Source: Lyophyllum atratum (taxonomy: Eukaryota > Basidiomycota > Agaricomycetes > Agaricales > Lyophyllaceae). Taken from it: a DNA stretch of 64,000 bases. The position numbers and the translations under genes were made by a program. This document shows positions 48,689 to 59,158 of the stretch, piece after piece (the first letter of the stretch is position 1; every line of letters begins with the position of its first letter). The stretch lies in the NCBI GenBank assembly GCA_014905825.1, contig JACGCN010000027.1, positions 62,001-126,000 on the forward strand, in the 5' to 3' direction. Under the pieces are notes generated by a model. That model was given only the letters and a program-made list of their open reading frames with translations, had not been told where the DNA came from and did no database searches.

Positions 48689-49316
48689 GTACTCTCCATT
48701 GAAAACTCTTCTTTTGACGAGTCGGTCCTTTCAAACAGAATATGGTGAAAGACCAGTTATCTTCTACTTTGGGGCGCAATCTCATATGATGCGCTCTGCC
48801 GACGCGCCTGTTATTCTTTCAACCAGCCAATCAATGAACCTTGTGCTTCCTGTCATCAGACGATTCTCGTTGCCTTCGCATTTCAAATAATATATCCCGG
48901 GAGGCCGCCACCCCGCCAACTTAATCTGATGGGGCCCTGACATGACTAACTTCTAAACACAAGCAGGTTGTCACTGCTTGCGGCCTTTGTGCAGTGGTTT
49001 TCCAGCCGTTAGCCTGGTACGGTCTACCTTACATACATGTTAATCAGACTTGTAGCAAGCGCTAGCCTTTGCTGAGATTAATGTGATAGAGTGTGAGCTG
49101 ATCCGTCAGTGCCGGAGCCGGGGCATATGATTTGTTCGGTCAAGGGGTTATTGCCAAGCGAGAAATTGATATAGGGTTTTAAGCGTTTCCATCAATCTGA
49201 TCTGTGCCGAAAATAGGCCCTACTTCCCTGTCAGTCGTCGTTTGTGTCCAGAAATTCCTGAATGTTGCACAGTCAGTATGTGGTTTTGTTGAGATGTACA
49301 GTGAATCATAGTACCT

Positions 49317-50013
49317 ACTCTAAACGAAGCCCAATAGTCGGAGAAACTCCTCATCATCCTCAGCGTCTCCAGATTCATATACGGCAGGCACGCGTTCTTC
49401 AAATTTGTCAAATTCAGTGGGTGGTGAGGATGGAGGAAGAGGTGAGGATGGAGGAAGAGGCGAGGATGGAGGAAGAGGTGAGGATGGAGGAAGAAGGGCG
49501 GGTGCTGGCACGGCAGGGGTTTTCGAATGAATTGATTTAGCTTGTGGAGCAGCCGTTGGAACAGCAGAAGTACCAGTTCGTGCATAAAATCGGGGAGGTA
49601 TCGTTTGTAGAGGCCGCATATTGTCGCTATGCTCCCCGGATTCAGATGAGGTGTCTTGAGGAAAAATGGGAGGACGCCGCTTTTTACGATGCTTGCGCAC
49701 AACCGGGGGACTTCCCTGTCCATTCTCCGTATTGAGACACGAAGAACCCACAGTGAATGCTGCTCCCACTATCGGAGGTATTCTTGAAGGAACAGCATTT
49801 CCCTCCCCGTCTTGCATATTCCGTTTTGCCAAACGACTGCTACAGTTTAGATAGATGAGGTCTATATCTTAGAATAGGAGAAATGACATACGCAGCTGCT
49901 GTTAATCGTGCCTTTTCACGATATTTTCCAGCATTCTTCCAGTAGTGCCGGCTCGATGCCTCTCTATGACGTTCCTTCCTCTCCTGATCTGTATACTTCC
50001 TTCGGCGACCCAT
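49317..50013 (-). CDS. Unknown protein: basic N-terminus and PPSSP repeats
   Basis: Two exons. The first begins at 50013 with MGRRRKYTDQERKERHREAS and SRHYWKNAGKYREKARL, a strongly basic, helix-forming segment. It resembles the short basic N-terminal modules seen in many unnamed Agaricomycete accessory genes, and may bind nucleic acid. The second exon (from about 49835) is disordered, with an Arg/Lys patch (VVRKHRKKRRPP) and four tandem PSSPLP units coded by an 18-bp repeat at about 49424-49497. It ends in an acidic tail (DAEDDEEFLRLLGFV) with the stop at 49317-49319. No catalytic domain is visible. About 200 residues. It shares its style with the other unknown genes of this island. Confidence 0.5.
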
Positions 50014-50168
50014 GAGACGGCGTGGGAGGAGCACCGTGTGTGGTAAGAGGCGAAATATCAGTGTTTGCAAATGGCTAGTTGGGTAAAAGGCAAAAGACTG
50101 GTGTTCGGAAGTGACGAGCAGTGCGACTCTGACAGAAAATAAAAGATTTGGAATATTGCAACACAAAA

Positions 50169-50235
50169 GTCGCGTTTCTGATAAGTTTCGGATAAAAACA
50201 GTTATACACTACCGTTGCTACTGCTAGCCACCCAG
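50169..50235. repeat. GATAAG-rich repeat, copy 1
   Basis: Contains tttctgataagtttcgg followed by an aaaacagttatac and actaccgttgctact block. A related copy with extra tandem units is at 50530-50605, in the same order and orientation. It lies in the 5' flank of the minus-strand basic/PPSSP gene. Confidence 0.6.
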
Positions 50236-50529
50236 AAACTTCTAGAAAGGCTGTGATCTACAGCACTTGCTGTTACGGCCTATTCACAAGACATAATTTG
50301 CGATGTAACCGTGCGCCCTGACCGATCAGGGTCGTGTAGATAACGGACTGGATTAGATTAGACAGCACATTAGATAGGGATCAGACTAGATTAGACTAGA
50401 TTAGACTAGATAGCGGGCACTGCCGGTAGTGGCAGTGCACAGGTAGAGGGAGCAGGCGACAGCTCACGGAATCATCATCCCTTTTTGGCTTTCTCCACGC
50501 GCGTCTCTGCCGGCCAGATCTGCCGTCTC

Positions 50530-50605
50530 CAGCGACGTGTTTCTGATAAGTTTGAGATAAGTTTATGATAAGTTTATGATCAAAACGACTATACTCTACC
50601 ATCAC
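50530..50605. repeat. GATAAG-rich repeat, copy 2
   Basis: Begins gtttctgataagtttgag, then two extra gataagttta units, then aaaacgactatactctacca. It is the expanded partner of 50169-50235, about 360 bp downstream. Confidence 0.6.
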
Positions 50606-51155
50606 TACCCCAGGAGACTCACTGTTGGCTCAATCGGACATTGGTTCAGAGATACGAAAGGTTCCTGAACATGGTTGATGCTATAGAGAACAATGTCAAT
50701 TCGAATTTGTCTAAGACAACATGGCATTATTTGCCAGGGGACCACGGAGCAGAGGTTATGAACGCCGCCCTCGAGATGTGAATATCAGTTCATTCACAAG
50801 CTAACACAGCACGGTCTTTGTCGTCGATGAATGGTGAACACGACCCAACGTGAAATTACAATGTTGTTCAGGTGCACATGTCACCGTCTTTATCGTCGAC
50901 GAATGGCGACGGCCAGGCTGTTCTCGCCAACTCATGTTCCTAGCATACATCATATTAAATAAAAATATATTGTTGTATTTCTACTTAGGTATATACTTAA
51001 GCAGACGGCGCACCGCCCCTGTTACGAACCCATGGATACACCTGACATACCTCCCGTTAGCCCCAGGCAACCCCCGAAATTCCGTCGAGCGATAAGTGAT
51101 TGGACCTCTCTATATGTCCTATATGATCAGCAATACACAGAAACATGAGACGTAC

Positions 51156-51307
51156 CTCCCATCCCACCGCCCGATGGCACACACCCGCCCATCATCACGG
51201 ATAGCCACCGCCCTGTTCCCAGGGTGTTTCGTGCGGTGCGCTACGCACGCCGTCGAGACATCCCAGTCCTTTTGGAAAGGATCCATCAGCGAAAGCGTGC
51301 GTGACTA
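51156..51307 (-). pseudogene. Fragment resembling ASTRA-associated protein 1 (WD40)
   Basis: On the minus strand this exon-like piece reads MDPFQKDWDVSTACVAHRTK, then HPGNRAVAIRDDGRVCAIGR and WEGR before a GTACGT donor. The end matches the style of the last WD40 repeat of Asa1 (subunit of the ASTRA/TTT complex), where GRVCA-GGWDGR is typical. GADHIVGQYDL can be read just upstream (about 51340). I found no continuous flanking repeats, so this is probably a decayed or truncated copy. Motif similarity is short and remembered, so confidence is low. Confidence 0.3.
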
Positions 51308-52206
51308 GTGAGGTGAGGGAGGTACCGTCAGATCGTACTGCCCGACGATGTGGTCTGCCCCCGTTCCGGCCGCTTCGTCCCTGAAGGGAGGCGCGAGGCG
51401 ACGGCGTCGTCAGAGCGGCAATGGGGGGGTCTTCGCGGGTCCTGAGGTCGTTATTGGGCGTCTCACATCCTCTTTCAAGGGGAGGAGGGCGTTCCGCCGT
51501 GTTTTAGGAAAGCTAACCTGTAAAGGGAGGCATTATATTTAGTAAATGACATGCCGGCAGGGCCTAGTGTACACACCTTGGCGGCTCCCCCCACCAGGGG
51601 TCTGCCGTCCTTCCCTCGCTAACCCCCTTCGTCGGTTGATCGATACGACTGGAAAATGGATCTGAAAACGTTGACAAGACGGATTAGTATGATAAGAACT
51701 TGGAACAATAAGAAAATACTTTGGAACTTTACCGTGAAAGTTCCTAAACACGCGGCGGACGCGAGACGGGTGGTGGTAGGAGTTAGAGATAAGAGGGACA
51801 CGCCGTGGGGGGTCCCGGGCTCGAGTCTCCCTTGGCGCGATCCTCTCGTAAGTGGTGGTGGAGGTGGGGAGGTGAAGCGATGGCTGCTTGTTTCAATGTT
51901 TGGATGAACAACAGCGTCACCTGAGATGCGTCATCTGATCAATCAGATGACGCAACACATGTTGGCCTAGACCAAGTCCAGACCCATCGCACCTGACCTC
52001 GTGAGGTTTGCATTTGTGGTGCGACACCTTGGGACAGCACGTGCTAAGTGTCTACCCTAAACAAACGTGCTGCGCCAACTGATGGCGCCTGGCCGGACTT
52101 ACAATATTTCGCTCTTGACCTGGTACCACTACCATCCCCGCCCGCCGTCCCTATAGGCGTTTAATACCTTTAGATTAGACAGTACCTTACCATAGACCTT
52201 ATTAGT

Positions 52207-54783
52207 ATGGACTCTAATGGACTACACCCGGTCGAGGTCGTCTCTGAAGACGGCAACATATTGTCAAATGAAACTAAGCACGACAATGTTGACGAAGTAA
52301 GGAACTTAATACTAACTCAATGAAATGTATTCAACGTTACTACAGAAGTCGGTAGACGCCCAACGAGCGGGTCAAAAGCGCCCGCGCATCGAGGTGTGGT
52401 ACAAGTCATGCCGGGCCTCAGAATCTATACTCACGCGGCACGAAGCAGGACGTGAGGCGATTTCTGAGCCTGGAGGCCGAGGTCGACGATGAGAGTGAGG
52501 AAGACGATGATGATGAGGAGTTAGGTGCGTACTGTATACAGTGTCCCCGAGACAGACCACTAAGAACGCCCTTTAGATGATTTCTTGGAGGACCAGGAAC
52601 CCGTAGTTGCCGACAGTCGCGTCTCCCACCGCCTGCTCTATCGTGAGCATACTCGCGCGTCCGCTGAAGGCAACTGGGTGTCGTTTTTGACTCGTGCTCA
52701 CGAACGGGCGCACCACAACAAGCACGACAACAAGCATGATTATGTTGACGACGAAAGTTTGTTGGATGTCCCAAGGCCGCAGTTGTGGAGGGTAGCGGTG
52801 AAGGTCAGTTTATTGAAGTCATATGTTGTACTGGTTACTGACCATTTCGCAGCCGGGCTATGAAGAAACGGCGGCTTTCATCTTGATGGCTAAAATCATC
52901 CGAGGTGGGTGTCGCTGGGCGGTAAAGTCCATCGTTGGCGAAGTCTCTCATCCCGGCTGGATCGTCATCGAGGCTACCACCGTCAGCGACGTCGAATCAG
53001 CATGCCAAGAAGTATCCAATGTCTACCCACAGCGGATGCACGTCATTGCCCCCGAGGATGTGTCGGTCTGGATAAAAAAGCCGACATTATTCACGCCTCG
53101 CAACCAGTCTTGGGTACGGCTTTCACGGCACCCGTATCAAGGTGATCTAGCCTACGTTCGGGAGTTCAACACGGGGGGGGGTACATACGGCGCTGATGTC
53201 CTGGTCGTTCCTCGGCTCAGACTAGAGCGCAGGCTGACTCGTCGTGTAAAACGTCCACGAAGTAGTCGTCCCGATCAGGCGCTGTTCGATGAGAAGAAAG
53301 TCATAGAGGTCTGGGGAGAGAAGTCGGTCGAGAGGAGGAATCAAGTTCTGCTGTTCAAGGGTGCAGTCTACGTGGATGGATACCTGTCATTTGTCACGAA
53401 CGACTTTTATCCAGAGGAAGCCATACCGACTTCGGACGAAATCGCTCTCTTTCGAAACGCTCGCTGCATTCCTCGAGATGTCTTTCAAAGAACCTTGGAG
53501 ATGATGACTAGGCGTCAATTGGTACTCGGGGACTCGGTTATAGTTGCGAACGGGGAGTCGCAGGGTGTCTTCGGCGTAGTCGAAAGTCTGACTGGCAACG
53601 AAGCTGTTATTCGTACAGTACCAGATAAATTGCAGTTGGCGGTATCGATTGACTCCCTACGAAAGGATTTCCGTGTCGGGGACCAAGTCAAGGTCACCAT
53701 CGGAACACTCTCAGGTTCAACGGGGTGGGTGGTAGCTGTGACACCGGAAATGCTGACGTTGTACGATCATAAGGCGAAGAAACATGTCAGTCCTTTCACC
53801 TACTTTTGCTTAGTATCCATCTCACGTCATTTACGCAGATGCAAGTCCCGTACAATTGCGTTCAATTCTTCGAATTACCTTTCATAACGCACTCAGGCGA
53901 ATCTTCGCATCACAACTCCAGACTTGAGTTTCCGAAGGATCCTCGTCGTCATCTCGTCGGGCGGCATGTTCGAGTCATGAGAAACCACCAGCTCAAGGCC
54001 TACGAAGCCATCATCAAGTCTACTTTAGAAGGCAACAATGTCCTTATTGAAGTTCAAGCGACGATGAGACAGGAACGCATCAGCCTCTCGCATCTAACGT
54101 TAATGTACGTTTCGTCCACTCGGTATAGAAATATGTTGACCGCTACTTAGCAACGACTCCCATTTCACGCCATTGAGCATCGAGGAGATGACCCGCCGGC
54201 AATCCATATTATCGGGGATGGTGATACCCCAGTCTACCCTTCCTCTCGTGCCGTCAACGCCCCTCCCGCCCGGCACCAGTGTGGCATTCAGCCCTGCATG
54301 GGACCCCTCCTCTCGAACTCCAAGTGCAAATTCTTCCTTCCGTATGGTATTCCCATTTGCTTCTCGTTGACTATCTAATCAGCTCTTTTGCACAGCTTAC
54401 AGCCCTTGGATGGAATCACCCCTTTTCACCGGCAAACGAATCAAAGTCCAAATCAACGACACCAAGGCTGTTCTCCGTGACCCCGGTTTCAAAACGGGGA
54501 TTACGAGGACAAACGGGGACTGTGGATCGGGACTGAAGGCAATCAAGCTAAAGTTCTAATCCATATGGAAAGGCTCTTGGTGCCGGACAAGTATGTACGT
54601 CCAATTCGGCCGGAAGTCAAGGGTGAAATGGTTACTGCTCTCGATGGTGTTTGGATGGGTAAGGAGTTCGTGGTCATGGATTTTGGAAAGGACCAATGCC
54701 TTGTTCGCGACCGTAAAGGGAAGAGAGACGCCAAGACTGACATTCGCCTAGCCACGAGCACTTTAGTAGTCATATGTCCTTGA
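52207..54783 (+). CDS. SPT5-like transcription elongation factor paralogue, frameshifted
   Basis: Related to Spt5/NusG, the RNA polymerase II clamp and pausing factor. The first exon starts at 52207 (MDSNGLHPVEVV). An acidic segment (FLSLEAEVDDESEEDDDDEE, about 52460-52520) precedes an NGN-like domain (YEETAAFILMAKII, WIVIEATTVSDVESACQEV, about 52860-53020). KOW-type segments follow: LSRHPYQGDLAYVREFN, LGDSVIVANGESQGVFGVVE, FRVGDQVKVTIGTLSGSTGW and, at the end, VTALDGVWMGKEFVVMDFG. A CTR-like SPAWDPSSRTP element sits at about 54289-54321. At the A-run 54491-54494 the frame breaks: the text upstream (VLRDPGF) and downstream (NGDYEDKRGLWIGTEGNQ) is continuous in relatives but here lies in different frames, as if one A were missing. 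Agaricomycetes carry many such diverged SPT5-like copies besides the essential gene; this looks like one of them, recently damaged or misread. Confidence 0.72.
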
Positions 54784-54969
54784 GCCTTGTCTGCAATACG
54801 TTATATATGTCAGTTACATTGTATGTATACCAGTTCCAACGAGATGTGTTTGACAACTTCCCCCGAGGATTTCTTTGCTAAGTGAGATGGCTGGCAGCAT
54901 CTCGGGACGGGTGGGAGGTCGAGATGGGACGAGTAAATGTGTATTTCTAAGGTACCGTCCTTCTTCCAT

Positions 54970-55383
54970 CTAGATGAGTACCCAAAGCTCACTACATGTA
55001 TGGCACCAGCATAGTATCAACTCCCTATCCTGATTCAAGATTTTTGTATATGCCTGCACCAACCATGGCAGCGCGTGATTGATTAGGACGAAGTCCCGAC
55101 AGGTTCCAAGAGAAAGTAAGGTTTTTTCTTCATCGGCATCCCTGTGAATGACCCGGCATATCAGGCAGGCGTCATCAACGGGTATCGGCAGGTCGAGACT
55201 GGCCACGTCTACGACATAATTTACTGCCAATTCATTAGGTATGTTATGTTTAAAGTAAAGTAGTTTCGACTCACTGGCTCGCATGCTTAGGTAGCCGGAC
55301 ATCATTCTTCTGACGGACATTGGCATTGGTGAAGAGCCGACACGTTCACTCAACGACGGTTTCGACGCGCTTATACTGCTCAT
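54970..55383 (-). CDS. Hypothetical protein (137 aa)
   Basis: Single minus-strand frame starting MSSISASKPSLSERVG. The middle part (HNIPNELAVNYVVDVASLDL, VDDACLICRVIHRDADEEKT) has balanced composition, several Cys residues and no low complexity, so it may be coding. I do not recognise any domain. It is convergent with the SPT5-like gene. The start and the exon structure are unproven. Confidence 0.3.
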   Translation of the reverse strand: MSSISASKPSLSERVGSSPMPMSVRRMMSGYLSMRASESKLLYFKHNIPNELAVNYVVDVASLDLPIPVDDACLICRVIHRDADEEKTLLSLGTCRDFVLINHALPWLVQAYTKILNQDRELILCWCHTCSELWVLI

Positions 55384-56000
55384 GGCCGCGTTATTTTTCC
55401 CCCGTCGGCTGGGATAAATTTAGTGGGAGTCTATTTTTGTTGAAGGTGAGTCATACGTTCCATGTGCTTCTTCTTGGCAGAATCACGTCATCTCTCAAAA
55501 GTAGGGTCCTTTCTTTTCGCATCAGTCGGTCCGTAGCAACAGCCCTATCACATGCGATCAAACCAGTCGAGCGACGCGCTTAAAGAACCTCGCGGTTGGA
55601 AATTCAGCAGGTATGTTTTCCCCCTTGTCAGTCGTATGGCTGCTGAATTCCCCTACAGATTCGGTGTCTCCCCCTCTGAGTGCCTCGTCTCCTGATGGTG
55701 GGAAGTGAGCAATGGCAGGATGGTCTTCGGGAGGGAAGGACGGCGTCCAGGTGCGCGGTCAAGGCTCTCACCACAATCTTCACTGACAAACGTTTTGCCA
55801 TCGGAGGGCTCGATCGCGGCTGCTCCACGTACACCGTCGCCCCGATCGCCCATGTGTTCGAGCACGCCATGCCGGCCTCTGCAATTACGATTATCCCGGG
55901 CCCGCCTTCAAAAGCAGGAGCCGTTGGAGGCTTCTGCTTAGAATCCTCCCCCACTCCCGTGAGTAGGTGTTCTCTATCCTCTACGACCTCGAGCCGTTCG

Positions 56001-56222
56001 CGGGGCCTCACCCATAGGTCCTCGGCGGTGAAGGGGTCTGCTGTGCGTAGGGCCTCACCCACAGGCACTCGGCAGCGAGGGGAGAGCCGTGGTACATGCT
56101 TCGTCGCTCGTGGGGCCTCACCCACAGGCCCTCGGCGGTAGGGGGTGTAACGCGCATTGGGAATCTCCCAAGGGCTCCAACGCTGCACGCGGGGCCTCAC
56201 CCACGGGCCCTCGGCGGTGGGC
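56001..56222. repeat. Four dispersed copies of a 26-bp GC-rich motif
   Basis: Copies of a motif close to ggggcctcacccacaggccc followed by tcggcggt occur near 56003, 56048, 56112 and 56193, at irregular spacing of 45-80 bp. They lie just upstream of the TET/JBP-like gene. Confidence 0.75.
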
Positions 56223-56335
56223 TGCCCAACTCCTCCCCCCCACTCCCCCCAGCCGCTTCCGCTCACAGCCCCCTTGTCTCTTCTGTGGTTTACCTGTGCG
56301 AACACTCTTGCTAATTTATCTTTCGCCCGCAGGAC

Positions 56336-57919
56336 ATGTTTCGCAAGATACTGGATCGCCTCAGCCAGGTACGTTCCCCCAGCCCGTATGTGATGTGTCG
56401 CTCACTGCTTAGCCGCAGACGCGCTCTGGGATTTCTTTCAATCCTCAGAGCTTCGTGCCCTATGTCCCCTCTGCCATCGTCCCCCCATTGTTCAACACTG
56501 GTGGGATCATCCACGAGGTTGTCGATAACCTTGAGGACCTGATCCATGCCCGCGACGACATCCCACACGGTATCGATGACGACGTGCCAAAGCCCCTAAG
56601 CCCCATCACCCGGGCTAGGCTTCGACAGTCCATCGAAGCCCGACGCCTTGCTGCTCGGAAGAAACAGCGCCGTAGCTCAAAGCGTATCCAGGCCGCCCAA
56701 GACGCCACGCCCTACCACCGCCCTACACGCACGACTCGCACTGCCAAGGAGAAGCTCTTCTTCAACCCAGTCGATGTTTCTCTTGATGCCAAGAGCTTAC
56801 CTAGGACGAAGGGCGGCTCATGGACGGGGACGCGTGGGGATCCGGCGCCGGAGTACCGGAGCGTGGAGGACTTTGTTAACATGGGCTTCCGCCACTTGAA
56901 GTGGGAGGGCGGGTGAGTCTTATTTTACTCAACACGAACCGTTGCTTACTTATTCTTCAGTGCACCCTTCTCCCTCCTGGACAGCGAGCGTCGGGCCATT
57001 ATCAATGGTGCTGGAAGGCCCAAAGATGCGGACTGGGACGCCATTATCAAGGGCGCGGCTGCAATCATGGACGAAGTCCGCCAACAGGCCATTGGGGATG
57101 ATACCACGGAGCATCGCCGTGGACGGTTTTTTGCCATCGCCACCGGTGTTTCGCACGGGACGGGAACGACGGTATGTTCTAACTCACTAACTACGCCTCA
57201 TGTACTCATGTTATGTTTAAGCAACCGGTTAACATCAAGCATGAGAAAAAAGAGGAGCAGCGTAGAGTCCAGCGCCTTCGAGGCGACGTCAACCTTCGAC
57301 GCATTGCCGGCTTCCAATCAAGTAAGTATTTTCATGCTAATGACTCTCATATGTATGTTCAACATTCCCTCTAGGTGCATTTGCCATGTTTGCCCCAAAG
57401 CTTTATCGCTTCTATGCCACCACTCTGCAGACGCTCTTCACCACCTGCACACATCTGGACCACACATTTTCGAATAGTGTCTTCCCCGCCTGTACATTCA
57501 ACTGTGGCCCACAGACCTGCACCTGGCGCCACATCGACTACGCTAACCTCCCGTACGGACTCTGTGCAATCACCGCCCTGGGTAACTTCAACCCGCGCAC
57601 TGGTGGCCAGCTGATCCTATACGGTCTCAGAGTTGTCATCGATTTCCCTCCCGGCGCAACTATTCTCATTCCCTCTGGCTCTGTTGAACACGGAAACTGC
57701 CCCATTGCTCCGGACGAAACTCGCATGTCCTTCACACAGTATGCCGCAGGTGGCCTTTTTCGGTACGTCGCCTACAACTTCAAGACCATTCGGTCCTACT
57801 GCCAAGGCATGAAGGCGAAGACACCGAAGGAGAAGCGTTTAGCCCGCTTAGAAGTAGATCTTGCAGATGGGGTGCGATGGGAGCAGGGGGTGAATATGTT
57901 TACTAAGGTTCCGGCCTGA
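56336..57919 (+). CDS. TET/JBP-like 2OG-Fe(II) dioxygenase
   Basis: Five exons (56336-56368, 56449-56912, 56961-57171, 57222-57321, 57375-57919) splice in frame to 450 residues. The N-terminal half is basic and disordered (RLAARKKQRRSSKRIQAAQD) then RSVEDFVNMGFRHLKWEGG and FFAIATGVSHGTGTT. The catalytic double-stranded beta-helix is in the last exon: FAMFAPKLYRFYATT, WRHIDYANLPYGLCAITALG, GGQLILYGLRVVIDFPPGAT, GSVEHGNCPI and TRMSFTQYAAGGLFRYV. This supplies the iron ligands His322-x-Asp324 and His375, and Arg386 eleven residues later for 2-oxoglutarate. Fungal TET/JBP proteins oxidise 5-methylcytosine and are often carried by KDZ transposons; the KDZ unit at 59-64 kb fits. Assignment to TET/JBP rather than another fungal 2OG family rests on remembered resemblance. 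All ligands are intact. The true start could be further upstream. Confidence 0.65.
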
Positions 57920-59100
57920 TACTCTACCTTACCGCTCCTTTACGTCGTAAGTACAAGCCTTCAACGCTAAGTCTTTCTTGATTCAATTAATTTAAATTGA
58001 TCATGTTAGTATTGTCAATATGTTTTATCTCAGCCTCTAGCGCTTGGCTTAAGTCTTTTTGAAGAAATGTGAGAACACGAAATCTGAATTGATTATTGAT
58101 TGTCATTGATTTTGTTGATTTCCATTGATTTCAAAATCAACGCTAATACATATCAAATGCCTAGTGCCTCCCAATCTACTGGTATAGGGCGTCCGAACCA
58201 CTTTGAATACGTGTCCTCCCCATCAACTACGTCGGAAGTGCCCCACCCCGCACCAAGCAAACAGAATTTGATGGAAACATCCCTGGATCGGTTGTACGAA
58301 CGCCACACTAATATGAACTAATCGCCCCCCGTGCCCCATGGATCATCAACTGCATCGGAAGGGCCTTCCTCATCAGCGGCGTCGGAAAAGCCCCACCCCA
58401 CCCCATCCCCATCCCCTTCCACCCCCAAATGCTCTGGTTCTCCCCAGCCGGGTGAACACCCATCACACCCTTCCACCCCCCAATGCCAGCCGCCTGAATG
58501 CCAGCCGCCTGAACATGTGCGCCGCTCGTCGATTATGGACTGAATGCAGCCCCGAATGCAGGCCCGACAAATCATGTGGCGACGGTCCGTTCCCGATTCC
58601 GTCCATTGCACCACATCCTCATCTTCCCTCATGCCAGCCAATAACTCCTGTGCCGGAAACAGGGGCCATTCTTGCCGGAACGTCGCAACATCGCAATATT
58701 TGCAATCGGAAGCGACATTGAGCTGACACAATTTAGCTCCGAGGATTTCGATTACGACGCCGGCAGGACTGATGGGGTGCGGATTAGTGGCCTTTCCCTT
58801 GTCTGCTGGCAGAACTTTTGTATTTTAGCTAGTAACTCGCAAGCAGATGTAAGTCGTACTAACCTTCTGTGGTTGGTTGTGGAGATTGCTGAGCTTCGTT
58901 TTCAGCCATGCAGTTTGCTGGGGGATTTGAATCACAGTGATATATTATTCATTCAAAAATTCGGCCTGATATAGTGGACCTGTCGGCTATCCCGATATTG
59001 CTGTCGGCTATCTATTCCAATTAGACCAGCCGGAATTTTATGCAAGGGTAGCGCTCCGCTACGCACACGCGTGGCACTTCCCGATATTGCTGTCGGCTAT
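57920..59100. other. Low-complexity flank between TET-like gene and KDZ unit
   Basis: AT-rich sequence with short ttgatt repeats (about 58085-58140), then C-rich low complexity with ccaccccaccccatcccc-type runs (about 58380-58500). Then comes a weak frame at 58672-58974 that I cannot assign. It ends in the tandem repeats listed separately. No gene supported. Confidence 0.4.
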
Positions 59101-59158
59101 CTATTCCAATAAACCGGCTGGAATTTCATGCAAGGGTAGCGCTCCGCTACGCACGCGC
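58991..59158. repeat. 89-bp tandem duplication with GTAGCG hairpin
   Basis: Two copies, 58991-59070 and 59080-59158, of a block starting cccgatattgctgtcggcta and ending gtagcgctccgctacgcac. Each copy includes a perfect hairpin GTAGCG-CTC-CGCTAC (59048-59062 and its partner). The second copy overlaps the last codons and stop of the minus-strand accessory gene (stop at 59101). The first is thus a duplicated gene end, or part of the sub-terminal repeats of the transposon. Confidence 0.8.

Larger units (their letters stand above)
50014..52206. other. Gene-poor accessory stretch
   Basis: About 2.2 kb with no intact gene. It contains a pair of related GATAAG-rich segments, an imperfect tandem of gattagact-like units at about 50349-50412 and a fragment resembling an ASA1 WD40 repeat (all listed separately). 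The rest shows nothing I recognise. Confidence 0.45.
54784..56335. other. Mostly unassigned, one weak gene and GC-rich repeats
   Basis: Includes the weak minus-strand frame at 54970-55383 and the GC-rich repeats at 56001-56222, both listed separately. A short plus exon (about 55555-55617, MRSNQSSDALKEPRGWKFS) ends in a good GTATGT donor and may be a 5' exon of a gene, but the next exon runs into a stop. The remaining frames are GC-driven and overlap on both strands. Confidence 0.35.

Noticed and set aside
55628..56305. Long GC-rich frames on both strands upstream of the TET-like gene
   Set aside because: Driven by the repeated GC-rich motif; mutually overlapping and without family resemblance.
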